Assembly (NCBI GenBank): GCA_022393335.1
Contig: JAJEKB010001138.1
Span: forward strand, 144,356 to 208,355
DNA length: 64,000 nt
Source: Macrotrachela quadricornifera
Taxonomy: Eukaryota > Rotifera > Eurotatoria > Philodinida > Philodinidae
Direction: 5' to 3'
The notes under the pieces were generated by a model. It worked only from the letters and a program-made list of their open reading frames with translations. It did no database searches and was not told the origin of the DNA. Numbering within the stretch: the first letter of the stretch is position 1; every line of letters begins with the position of its first letter. Both the position numbers and the translations under genes were made by a program. Positions 47,369 through 62,776 of this stretch are shown here, piece after piece.

Positions 47369-49720
47369 TTAATCAACTTCCTAAAATAGAAATGAAAAAA
47401 AAATGATTAAATCAATATACATATGAATTTTTTTCAATTAATAATTTTACCTCAATTGTTGGTCCAGCACCGCTACCACCAGCACCTGGATGTGGTCCAC
47501 CGGCACCACCTGGAAAGCCACCAGGCATACCACCAGGCATACCACCAGGCATACCACCAGGACCACCAGCACCACCATAAAGTTTAGTCATAACTGGTGA
47601 ACATATTTTTTCAACTTCTTTTAATTTATGTTCAAATTCTTCTTTTTCGGCAAGCTATTTAAAAAGAAAAAATAGATAAAATAAAAATGGTTTTTGTTTT
47701 TTTTCTTACTTGATTTGATTCCATCCATTTTAATGTATCTTCGATAGCATCAGTTATTTTCTTCTTATCATCAGCATCAATTTTATCTGCTAATTTTTCA
47801 TCATTAATTGTTGTTTTCATATTGAAACAATATGATTCAAGAGAATTTTTTGCACCAATACGATCACGTTGTGTTTCATCTTCTTTTTTATATTTTTCAG
47901 CATCAGAAACCATACGTTCAATTTCATCTTTTGATAAACGTCCTTTATCATTTGTAATTGTAATTTTATTTTCTTTTCCAGAACTTTTATCCATAGCGGA
48001 TACATTCAATATACCATTTGCATCAATATCAAATGTAACTTCAATTTGTGGTACACCACGTGGTGCAGGTGGAATTCCTGATAATTCAAATTTTCCTAAT
48101 AAATGATTATCTTTTGTCATTGCACGTTCACCTTCATAAACTTGAATTAATACACCTGGTTGATTATCTGAATACGTTGTAAATGTTTGTGTTTGTTTTG
48201 TTGGAATTGTTGTATTACGTTTAATTAATGCTGTCATAACACCACCAGCAGTTTCAATACCCTTTAAAAAAAGAAAAGAATTATATTTTATTTTTAATCA
48301 ATTAACTTACCAATGAAAGTGGTGCAACATCAAGTAAAAGTAAATCTTTAACATCTTCAGATTTATCACCTGTTAATATAGCAGCTTGAACAGCAGCACC
48401 ATATGCAACGGCTTCATCTGGATTAATTGATTTATTAAGTTCTTTACCATTGAATAAATCTTGTAAAAGTTTTTGTACTTTTGGAATACGTGTTGAACCT
48501 CCGACAAGAACAATTTCATGAATTTGTGATTTATCCATTTTAGCATCACGTAATGCTTTTTCAACAGGTTCAAGTGTTGAACGAAATAAATCAGCATTAA
48601 GTTCTTCAAAACGAGCACGAGTTATTGTTGAATAGAAATCAACACCTTCATGTAAGGAATCAATTTCAATTGATGCTTGTGATGATGATGATAATGTACG
48701 CTAAAAAAAGAAGAATAGATTTGATTTTGTTTTTTTTTGAAAATAAAATAAAATATTATTTTTATACTTTAGCACGTTCACAAGCAGTACGTAATCGTCG
48801 AAGACCACGTTTATTGTCTTGTAAATCTTTACCATGTTTACGTTTAAATTCTTGAACAAAGTGTGCAACCATTCTATTATCAAAATCTTCACCACCTAAA
48901 TGAGTATCACCTAAAAATAAGAACAAAAAAACAGATTTTATTATTTTTTTTTAAATTTAATTTCAAAAATCTTCTTACCGGCTGTTGATTTAACTTCAAA
49001 AATTCCTTCTTCAATTGTTAAAATTGATACATCAAAAGTACCGCCACCCAAATCAAAAATTAAAACATTTCGTTCAGCTGATACTTTTTTATCTAAACCA
49101 TAGGCAATAGCAGCTGCTGTTGGTTCATTTATAATACGTAAAACATTAAGACCAGCAATAACACCAGCATCTTTTGTTGCTTGACGTTGAGAATCATTAA
49201 AATAAGCTGGAACAGTAACAACAGCTTCCGATATTTTTTTACCAAGATAAGCTTCAGCTATTTCTTTCATTTTTGTTAAGACCATTGAAGAAATTTCTTC
49301 AGGTGTAAAAAGTTTTGTTTCATTTTTATATTCTACTTGAATTTTAGGTTTTCCACTTTCATTAATAACTTTGAATGGCCAATGTTTCATATCAGCTTGT
49401 ACTGTTGAATCTTCAAATTTACGTCCAATGAGACGTTTAGCATCAAATACTGTATTATTTGGATTCATAGCTACTTGATTTTTAGCTGCATCACCAATTA
49501 AACGTTCACTATCAGTAAATGCAACATAGGATGGTGTTGTACGATTTCCTTGATCATTAGCAATGATTTCAACTTTTCCATGTTGAAAAATACCAACACA
49601 CTATTTTAAAATCGAAAAAAAAAAAAAATTTTTTTAATTTAAATTAATTTTATTTTTAATTTAACTTACGGAATAAGTTGTACCTAAATCAATACCTATT
49701 GCTTTGCGTCCGTCAGCCAT
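47369..49720 (-). CDS. Cytosolic heat shock protein 70
   Basis: Seven minus-strand exons: 49670-49720, 48979-49600, 48768-48910, 48311-48700, 47710-48261, 47451-47654 and 47369-47380, encoding 657 residues. All three HSP70 signatures are present: [10 protein letters not shown] (split after Ser by intron 1), [16 protein letters not shown] and [17 protein letters not shown]. The substrate-binding domain carries [16 protein letters not shown] and [18 protein letters not shown] precedes it. The lid ends in GGMP tetrapeptide repeats and the cytosolic EEVD tail, which binds TPR co-chaperones. The last exon is only 12 nt and codes EVD plus the stop. No signal peptide or KDEL is present, so this is the cytosolic/nuclear form. 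A heat-shock element lies upstream. Confidence 0.97.
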
Positions 49721-49929
49721 TGGTTTATTGTTTTTAAATTGTAGAAAAAAAAAGAAAGTGTGCTAGGAAGAAATATCTAAAAGTTAACAGAATAAATGTA
49801 GTAGACGGTAAATGTGTCTTGCTATATATGCTTGCAATTAGTGCAATAGCAGTTACTATATATGAGCAACGATAGTGGATGTGGGGAAGAAAAGAAAGGA
49901 AGAAGAAGAAAAAAGCGTGTACGATGAGA

Positions 49930-49957
49930 TTCCAGATTGTTCGAGAAACATCTTGCA
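49930..49957 (-). promoter_or_regulatory. Heat-shock element upstream of HSP70
   Basis: The core TTCGAGAA at 49940-49947 is a perfect pair of inverted heat-shock units. Further units with exact 5-bp spacing extend it on both sides: TTC at 49930, GAT at 49935, ATC at 49950 and GCA at 49955, the last three each one base from consensus. It stands about 210 bp upstream of the HSP70 ATG and 65-100 bp upstream of two TATATAG-like boxes (minus strand, near 49857-49864 and 49823-49830). Heat-shock factor binding is expected, but this is inference from sequence. Confidence 0.6.
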
Positions 49958-50927
49958 GCGTCCAATATAGAACGAAAAAAAAGAACGAAAAAGAAAAAAA
50001 CAAGAGAACGAAGGAAAGCATCTACAATAAGAGAATAAAAATGGGTGAGAAGAAGATTAAGAAGAATGACTAAGTTGTATTTTGCCTTCTATTACACGAA
50101 GAATAAATTACGTCATTATATATGTCCTAGCGATCGCGTACACATAGTACAATTGAAATACAAATGTGTTTCGTTGCTTAGTAATATGTTATTAGCCAAA
50201 TTAATACATATAATAATATGAAATCTTGAATAATATTTTTCAAAATAAATATTTAAATATCTATATTTGAGATTGTAACATAATATATGATATATTTTTT
50301 AAAATATTTATCTTTATTACTACTCATCTAGATTTAAGAAGGGTCATAAACAGATTGATATGATTGAAAAGAAAAAAAAGACATGAATAAATATTTAAAT
50401 TAATTCAAGTATACGTGTATGATTTTATTAAAATGAATTGATGAAAAAAAAAAACTGCAAAAAATTCTCATAAAAGCAATAACTCATTAATTTATTTCAA
50501 TCATCCATTTCTCAGTTTTTTTTTTATAATTAAAATAAAAATATTGTAATATAAGTTCTTTGTTTTTAATAATGAATAAAATGATTGATCATCATTGCTT
50601 TCACACAATCACTTTAGATATACGTAGATGAATACAAGAAAAGAGAAAGAAAGAAAAAAAAAAGATACATTTGAGTGAGACAAAAGAAAATCGATTGACG
50701 TGCTCCTAATATAATACTTAAATAAAAAAAAAACAAATCAATCTTTTAAACTTTTGTGAAAATGGAATGTAAATTTGTTCTTATTTTTTTTTTGTTCCAT
50801 TTATAACTTAAAAAAAAAACTAAATAATTTCTACGAACAATAGTTCAATGTTTGAGAATAAATGACAATGAGAAAACATGCATAATCAATATGTAGAGAA
50901 TGAGATGAACAAAAAAGAAAAAAAAAA
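49958..50927. other. Intergenic between AP-1 gamma and HSP70
   Basis: A-rich stretches at about 49960-50030, then AT-rich DNA with many homopolymer runs. It contains the distal HSP70 promoter and the AP-1 gamma 3' flank. No gene was seen. Confidence 0.5.
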
Positions 50928-54889
<3,962 letters not shown>

Positions 54890-57800
54890 TGTTTGTTAGA
54901 ATATATTTGATTAATATTATTTTACATATCTTTGATAAAAAAAATGAAAGGTGAGAAAGAAAACAAATATTATCTAATTTTGTCTAAATGATTCATTCGA
55001 TAATATCATTGATCCAATCAAACAAACTAACACTGCCATTTTGTTGATTGATCAACTTATCCTCAAGTTTTAATAGAGATTAAAAGATGGCGCTTTTTCT
55101 AAAATAAATTTAATATTTAAATTAATTAACTAAACATTTTTCTTTTATTTCGTTAACTATCAAAAATTTTACACGTATGATCGATGATGAGAAAAATAAA
55201 AGAATATTTTTATATTGTTTTTGATTGAACATATTTTAATAAATATTGATGAAATCAATCAACAATAAAACTATGTAACAAAATAAAATTCTTTGAATTT
55301 TTATAGTTAAAAATATTAAGTTCAATGTAGATAAGTAAGATAGATAAATAGAAAGAATCAATTTATTATTTGAATTCTTATATATATATAGTTCAGATTA
55401 TTTCAATATTATGGTTATTCTTACGATATAGAAAGAAACAGTTAATTGATTATTTATTTGCTTTTATGATTGAATATAAAGATATGATTGGCGAGTAAAA
55501 TTTGATTTTGTTTATATGGTTTTGAATATCTTTTGGTATGTATTGTATTATTATATTTTATTATATACTGCTAATGAAAGATTCTGCATGAAACTGTTTG
55601 CACAATTTTATGACAATAATTATTTATTCTTATTAAATTTAGTGAGATTGTTTGATAGTTAATAATTAAATATAATCATTAAAAAACAAAATTTAGATTT
55701 TTATGCATCATTATAATCTATATGATGAAAATGATATAGAATTAAAATACATTGAGTTATTTAATGCATTTTTCAGTTTAAAAAATATAAGTATGAAATC
55801 AAACATTTCAAATTTACTTATTCACCGTTCGAAATCTCTTCCAAATTGAACACCATTGAATGAATCATCTCAAAATAGTTTTCTAATCACATATACTAAA
55901 GTTCGAGAATATAGATCGTACATTCAATCATAGAAAATTGAAAAAATCTTGGATTAGTTTTAATCTTGATACATATCTATATCAAATTGTTCATTAGAAT
56001 AGTACACATTAACTTTAATTTTATCTTATCTGTGCAGAGAACTATGGTATCACTCGTAAAATCTATTATTAATTTTCTGAAAAAGTTTACTATTCTGCAA
56101 AGAGATTTATTGAACTAGATCCGTACGTGTATGGGGGTAGGTTCTGCACCTCTGTTTCCTATAGTCGATAATTTTTCAAAAATCTCTCTGCACATCTGAA
56201 AAATATATTGGACCGAGGGTGAAACACAAAAAGTCATTGAATGAGAAAGTAATCGTAACTTAAATAGTGGTATGTCAATCTTCAAAAGGAAAATTTCAAT
56301 TTTTCTAAAAGAAAAGACTAATTATTCTTGTTAACGAGGAATGCTTTGATACATTGATGCTGAACTAGTTTGTTTCCAAGCGACAACTCTATCTACATGA
56401 ATGAGCTAAAGAAAATTAAACACACTTGGAAGAAAATATGACGTGAGGGAAAGTATATGAATGACATCAAAAAGATAAAATATTTGGAGAAATACCGAAA
56501 AAAGAAGGAAGAAAGGAATAAAAGACATATATACGTTATACACGTCATGTATGCACGAAAATTAAAGCAGCAGAAAGAAAAAGAAAACATAAAATATAAT
56601 TAAGCTACAATGAAAGAGTTCTGAGACAGAAATTTAATTATTTCTAGAAGGGAATTAAATTATAAAATTCAAAGCGGAAATTTCATATTCTAACAGAAAA
56701 TATCCATGTTACTTTGAATTCATTATTATCACTTTTTAAACTCATTCTAGAATCTACGTCGTTCTCTCTATCGAGGGCCTGTAGCTGTAATATTAAATCT
56801 TTCATCGTATTCATCATATATTCTCTGTTGTTTATAAACAGACAACTTCTTTTGAAATAGAGTATACAACAATCCAACGAGTCAGATATGAATCTTATGA
56901 ATTGCAAGAGTGACCTTGCAAGAAATTAGATTTGTCCTTTCAATAGTCCATTTGTTTCAATTTTTTTTCGGTAAACTTGTCGAATGTATTTTGTTTTGAA
57001 AATCTAAACAATAAAATAAGAGGAAATAAGTATTTATCAATTGAATCTAAAATTGGTATTTAAATCAGTTTTCAGAAAAATTTCAGAAATAAGTGCGAGC
57101 CGTTGCCAATGTAAAATCAGTATCATATTAGAATACTTCAATCAATTAAAAACCAAAGATAAACACTCTAGACGACAAGAAGCAGCAAAGTTACCGTCAC
57201 CATCGGATTAACTCTACGGCTGAATAAAATGAATAGAAACAATAATAATCTTTTGTAGTTTCGTCTTATACATGGAAGAAAATACTTATGAGTCAAGAAA
57301 AGAACAGAATTATTTTCTTTAACATATATTTTTCAGAAAAAGATATTTTGACTCGTACGTTTCTGAAAGTTGGGGAAATTTTTCAGATTTTTTTTTCTGT
57401 ACTGCAGAGAAACTACGGCAGATTCTGCAGACTAAATTATCAAAAATACGAGAAGACTTCTTATGAGATAGAAATAGTAAGGTTTCAATGGTTTGATTCT
57501 ATTGGTGATATTTGTTTCAAAATTAAAGTCATCGACGCATTAGTAGATCTGTAGTTCTCTAGTCTGTCTTATTGCTCACAAGAGGTCCCTGAGAAAACTC
57601 ATGCTTTGCGATAGTTTTACAAATAGTTTCTTATTTTTATGCTTTTTTACCCTAAGGACTATTCTGAGAATGATACAGACAACACATTCTAAAATTTGAT
57701 TCGATTAATAAAAACATTATTTTTCTTCCTTATGTTGAGATTTGATTAGTATAGATGCCATACATTCAAAATGAAATAGATTATAATTTGAGTCATTAGT

Positions 57801-58876
57801 TTACAGCTGGTTTGGATAAATATGATTGTTCATTGAGAAATAATTTACAGAAAGGATCTATCGAACACATGTCACTAGTGTTTTTATGACCTTTAATGTA
57901 TGTTTTGCATCTTTTTTTGCTATAAGAAATCTTTCCTTATGCATATAAATTATATTTCATAGGAAATGGTTCGATACACGTCCTTGGAGATATGTTTCTT
58001 CTAAGTATGATTGCATTCTTCTATGATAAGAATCTGTCCTAGTTTCTAGAAGAAAATATATAGGAGAAGCGAGGTTTCAAATAATAGACAACGAGATTTT
58101 ATTCGATATGTTCTTATTTCAGAAAGATCTATTCATGTATGGCACGTTTGTATATGTGTCGTATTAATTAGATTCTATATCTCAGCGAATCTAAAACAAT
58201 TCTTCAGAACATAATGTAAAAGAACAGTAAAAACTTTAAAATACTTTATATAGTAAGATACATATTTTTTAATGAATTGTTTTTCCTTATTAGTATTTTT
58301 CTGATTAAATGACCAGCTTGGAACTAATAGAACACTAAGACGATGGCAGTAAAATGTTTTCCCTATTGAATTTAGGTGTTACTATGTATATAAAAGCTAA
58401 AACAATTTCAATAAATTGCGCAACCTTATTGTAAAAAGTGAGTTTTCATAGGGTTTCCTAAATTATCTTTCGCCTTATTTATTCAAGGAGGATTTTCTAA
58501 TGTTTTGAAGATTTTAGTACTATAACACATTAGTACTAAGATCTGCTTATCAATACAATTTGTCATTTCTGATTAACAGCACTAAATAAATAAGTAAGAC
58601 TTGTTATTGAAAGTCAATATATGTGCATGTTTTTTGAAGTACAAACATAATTATTACTTTCGATGAATTAAAATAAATATTTGGTTGTTAATTATCTTTT
58701 TAATAAATATTCAATTCTATTTAATATTTAGCAGAAATATTTTCAGATTATTTTTTTCTTTCATAGATTCTTTAAATGGATTTTCTATGCTTTAATAATT
58801 CTATTTGAATTTAATATTCAACATGTTCATCTATGCAAATTAACCAGTAAATGACAACATACTTGTTTTTTCTTAA
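54890..58876. other. Gene-poor 4-kb spacer
   Basis: AT-rich DNA with slightly GC-richer patches near 56100-56230 and 57340-57600. ORFs at 56683-56907 (minus) and 57288-57554 (plus) have no family similarity and atypical codon use. No transposon ends or RNA genes were recognised. Confidence 0.45.
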
Positions 58877-59074
58877 CAATTTCTTAATGGTTGTCAAACA
58901 TTTGATAATGATGAATCTCATCATCATCTACATTATCATTATTATCCATCTGATAGAATTTCTTGTCGTAATCTAGGTCAAACAGCTAGCAAAGATAATA
59001 TTTCATCATCAAATAATAATAATAATAATAGTGGCATGATAGAGCATTATCCATGTTATTCTAAACATTATTAG
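58877..59074 (+). pseudogene. His/Tyr/Asn-rich coding-like fragment without a start codon
   Basis: A 65-codon open stretch between stops, read as QFLNGCQTFDNDESHHHLH at its start and IEHYPCYSKHY at its end, with an Asn run coded by AAT repeats. Composition and codon use look like local exons, but no ATG opens it at the N terminus and no 3' splice site abuts it. It could be a relic, or the last exon of an unrecognised plus-strand gene whose acceptor I cannot see. It is not part of the CCDC85-like gene as modelled, since it ends 167 nt before that start. Confidence 0.3.
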
Positions 59075-59241
59075 TTTAAACAATTTTTTTTTTTTGTTAT
59101 TATTTTTGGTATGTATATATAATACAGTATCTTATATTATAGTTGTGTATATAAATATATATGTTTATTATTCAGTATTATTAAGATAAAAGAAAAACTA
59201 ATGATGTTGTCTCATTTTAGATAATAAAAAGTTATTAAATT

Positions 59242-60491
59242 ATGATGCAAGAGGTGTTGCGTGTGTGAATTATTTTTTTTTTGAATTTAATAAAAAAAAA
59301 TCTTTTTTTAGTCATTAATCGATGAACAGGAAGAAGAAAACGTATGTAAACAAAATATTTCATCATTATCAAGTCATGATGATTTAAGAGAATTATGTAT
59401 TTTACTTGATGAAGAACGTAATAAAATGCATGAATTAGCTGAACAATGGAAACAATTTGGTGTAAGTACAATACATAAACTTGAATGTCAAATAGTTGAT
59501 TATCAAGAAAAATTAAATGAACTTGAACAACGACAAATATTACTTTTAAATGAAAATGAATCACTTAAATCTCTTATTGATCAATTAATAATAAAAGCAA
59601 ATTCATATGAAAATTTTTCAAAAGATGTAATAAAAAAAACTAAAATGAAAATACAAATATTTCTTGTTATTAAAATTTTTTTTTTCAATTTAGAAAAAAT
59701 CTCAACAAAATATATCAACACAAACAAATTTTCCTAAACAAGAATCATCACATCATTCTTGTTTTCATCGACCAAAACCAATTTATGATCATTTATCACG
59801 AGCAACAACAACAATTCCACCAGATATTTCAATTAATAAATTAACACGTCAAATGTCAATTGATGATCCACTTCAACAACAAATTTCTATTCAAAATATG
59901 TTTGATGCTATTAAAGTACTTTATAAAATAAATACATTTAATCTTTTTCTTTTTCTTTTTCTTTTTTAAAGACAGCTGAAGTTTATGAATCTATTGAAGA
60001 TATGACCGGCGATAATGACGAATCAGAAAAAAAATTACTCAAAGAATTCTGTAATGTAAGTATAATAAATGTTCAAAAAAAACACACACACACACACATT
60101 TTCTTTGTATAAATCGATTCATTTTATTCTCGATCAAGGACAGAGGAAAAAACGTATATTGTTCTTTCCATTTCCTATAAAAATATTTATTTTTAATATA
60201 TATTGACAATCGGATTTTTTCATATGATTAAAGCGGCATTTTTAACTTAAATTATCTTTTATGAATGTTGACTGATTAAGACATTATTTGTCTGCTAATT
60301 AGCAAACAGAAAAAAAAAAACATCATTTTACTAGTAGTAACAATTAGCAAACAGAATTCTTTTTTCTTTTCGAATAGAATCATTGGTTTGAAATTGATTA
60401 TACATATATAGTTTGTGTCTACGTTTTCTTTTAGCTTATTTGGAAATACCTCGAAGATCGTTCAAAACCAAAAAGTAGTTGTTTATTATAA
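59242..60491 (+). CDS. CCDC85-like coiled-coil protein
   Basis: Five exons, 59242-59253, 59312-59626, 59694-59915, 59972-60055 and 60435-60491, encode 229 residues. The coiled-coil core (DLRELCILLDEERNKMHELA, then EQWKQFGVSTIHKLE, then ENESLKSLI) follows the CCDC85/DIPA family pattern LCLxLDEER...WQRFG. The C-terminal FCNLIWKYLEDRSKP matches the family's MCNVVWRKL segment. A Ser/Gln-rich linker separates them. Family members sit at cell junctions or act as nuclear corepressors. The first exon is only 12 nt (MMQE) and is chosen because it gives the only ATG in phase. A strong TAG acceptor-like site lies 21 nt before it at 59218-59220. Confidence 0.8.
60081..60098. repeat. (CA)n microsatellite in an intron
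   Basis: An uninterrupted run of about nine AC units inside the last intron of the CCDC85-like gene. Confidence 0.9.
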
Positions 60492-60600
60492 CAAATTCAC
60501 AATATGTGTTAGTAGTCAAGTAGCACATAAATTCCAATAGTTTTTTTTTGTGTCATTTTGCTTGGATCTTTAAAATAAAAAATTATTCACATGAACGTAT

Positions 60601-61351
60601 TTATACAATGAAATAAATAAAAGTAATAAATAAATAAATAAACGTGGGTACCAAATGGGATGATGATGATATCATTGTATATTTATCATTTAATGTTTTA
60701 TTTTCAATAATTTCTGTTTTTTGACTCTTTATCTCTGAGAAAGTTGTTGTTAGTTTTCTTGTTAATTTTGTTGTTGTTCTTGTTGTTGATGTTGTTACTG
60801 TTATTGTTGTTGTCGTGACAGGAGTAGTAGTAGAACTGATTGAATTAGTTATAGTTGAACGAGATGTTGGTAGTGGTGATGATAATAAATCATATTGTTC
60901 ATTATTACCATTAGTTTCAATATCGTCATCTTCACTATAATCGTCGTCAGGATAATCAATCATATTACTTGCTTTTCTCAAATCATTTCTTATATCATAC
61001 ATAGTTTGTTCTGTTAAATGTGAATTATCTTGAGAACGGAAGAGTAATGGTGAAAGTATCTGATAACATTAAATAAAAGAAAAAAAACAAATATTAAAGA
61101 AATTATAATAAAAAAAAAAATTCTTTTTCTTTTCTCTTACGTTAATCGCAGAAGGTGATGATGTATTAACAATAAGATTCATTTGACATTGAATTAATCT
61201 ACAATTAATAATAAATGATTTGTTTATTAGTTCTAGAAAACAAAACTAAATAAAGAATATTTTACCGTGTTGTACGAAGTACAAGAAATATGAGTCTCCA
61301 TAAATAACATGAATCAAGAAGAGAAAAATGGATTGTTGGTAACAATTGCAT
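60601..61351 (-). CDS. Small Thr-rich membrane-anchored protein
   Basis: Three minus-strand exons, 61266-61351, 61141-61198 and 60601-61059, encode 200 residues. The N-terminal region is hydrophobic ([13 protein letters not shown]), likely a signal peptide or signal anchor. The middle has an acidic patch ([16 protein letters not shown]) and then a Ser/Thr-rich mucin-like stretch ([20 protein letters not shown]). The C terminus is hydrophobic ([16 protein letters not shown]), suiting a GPI anchor or a tail anchor. The plan (leader, Thr-rich stalk, hydrophobic end) echoes the two NTR-like genes, but the globular domain is absent. I do not recognise the family. The two phase-consistent joints support the model. 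Confidence 0.6.
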
Positions 61352-62776
61352 TTTTATTTGTTTATCAATAGAAGCAACAATGTATGAGCATCATAAATTG
61401 AATGAATATAGTATGACTTGATCTAAATAGTTCAAGTAAGCGATAAGAAGAAATAATTCATGACTGATAGGAAAGAAAAAAAAAAGAAGAGTAAGAAAGA
61501 AAGGATTGTCATTTGAGCTGGCACTTTCGTGTTTGTCGATCCAAACTTGGAGAATAGAACATAATCTTCATCAAAGTAGTAATGAACAATTATCAAAAGA
61601 AAAAACACATATGAGTGCCAATTCGTTCGGCAAGAATTTCTTGAGTAAAACAAGAGAAACATATCGCACTATGACGTCTCAATTAGTGAAAGCAAGGGAA
61701 CGACAAGACTTGTTGACAAACCATTTCTCCGTTAGATTTTTTCTGTCTTCTTCGGTTTTTTTCTCTCGTATGCTTTTTCTTTCTCTTTCTTTCTACTCAA
61801 TAATCTGTTTTCTAGTAATATATGATACACAACTAACTCGTTACTTGATAATTTTTTGATAGGAAAACGAATTAGCACCTATAGTGTTTCGTCTTTATGT
61901 TCTCTTTTGATCACAATATAAATCTATCATTCAATCTTATACTAAAGAGTTACTCTTGATCAAGAAATCGAACGTCACAGGGGATCGCTTAGATATTCAT
62001 GTAAACCTCTCAAGTCGCCAATTGCTTCCCTAGTTTGTCACCAAGCACCATCTTCCTTTTCTCTCTCTCCTTCTTGTGCATTTTTCATTTCCGTTATAAT
62101 GATGCGAAACGACACATAAGGGGCTTCAACGACTGTGCGTCGTACGGTGTGAAAGCATCATTGTAATAAACCCGTTGTATTGAGATGCGGAAAATCGTTA
62201 TGAACAATTCTTTCTTCTTTTTTTTTTTTTGCTTCTATATTTTTTTTTCTTGTTCTTATAAAAAAGCTCGAGGACGTTTTTCGATGTTTTCCTCTCTCTC
62301 TCTCGTTTTACTCTACAGATCTAGTATGATGACTATTACTTATTAGAATCTCTTCAATAGAAAAAAAAAGGACAGAAGATGAACGCATAAGAATAAGCGA
62401 AGCAATAGGATGCGATTGAAAAACAATTAGATCTCGACGGGTCTATTCGATGAATGATCGTGACATTAACCTGAAAAGAATGAAATGACGATGACGTTTA
62501 TATGAAGAAGAAGAAAAAAAAAAAAGAAATCTGAATCCATACGATAGATTATTCAACAGAAAAAAACATATGAGATCAACTTGATTGGATGTATATGTTA
62601 AAGAAGTAGTACTTGAAGTAATTTGACAAGATTACAAATAAGACAGTTAATGCTTTCTTTTTTTCTTGTAGTTATTCTTGTCTCTTCTCTTATTTTTTTA
62701 TTAATTTATTTGAATGATAAGAAAAGAAAATATAATAATAGATGTTTTAATTAAAATAACAACGAAAAAAAAAAAA
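61352..62776. other. Intergenic between the carboxypeptidase and the Thr-rich gene
   Basis: A 1.4-kb spacer with GC-richer stretches near 61500-61760 and 61980-62180, probably the promoter of the minus-strand Thr-rich gene. ORFs on both strands here overlap and show no family similarity. No repeat ends were recognised. Confidence 0.45.

Noticed and set aside
57288..57554. 88-codon plus-strand frame
   Set aside because: No recognisable domain and codon use differs from the local genes; judged chance.
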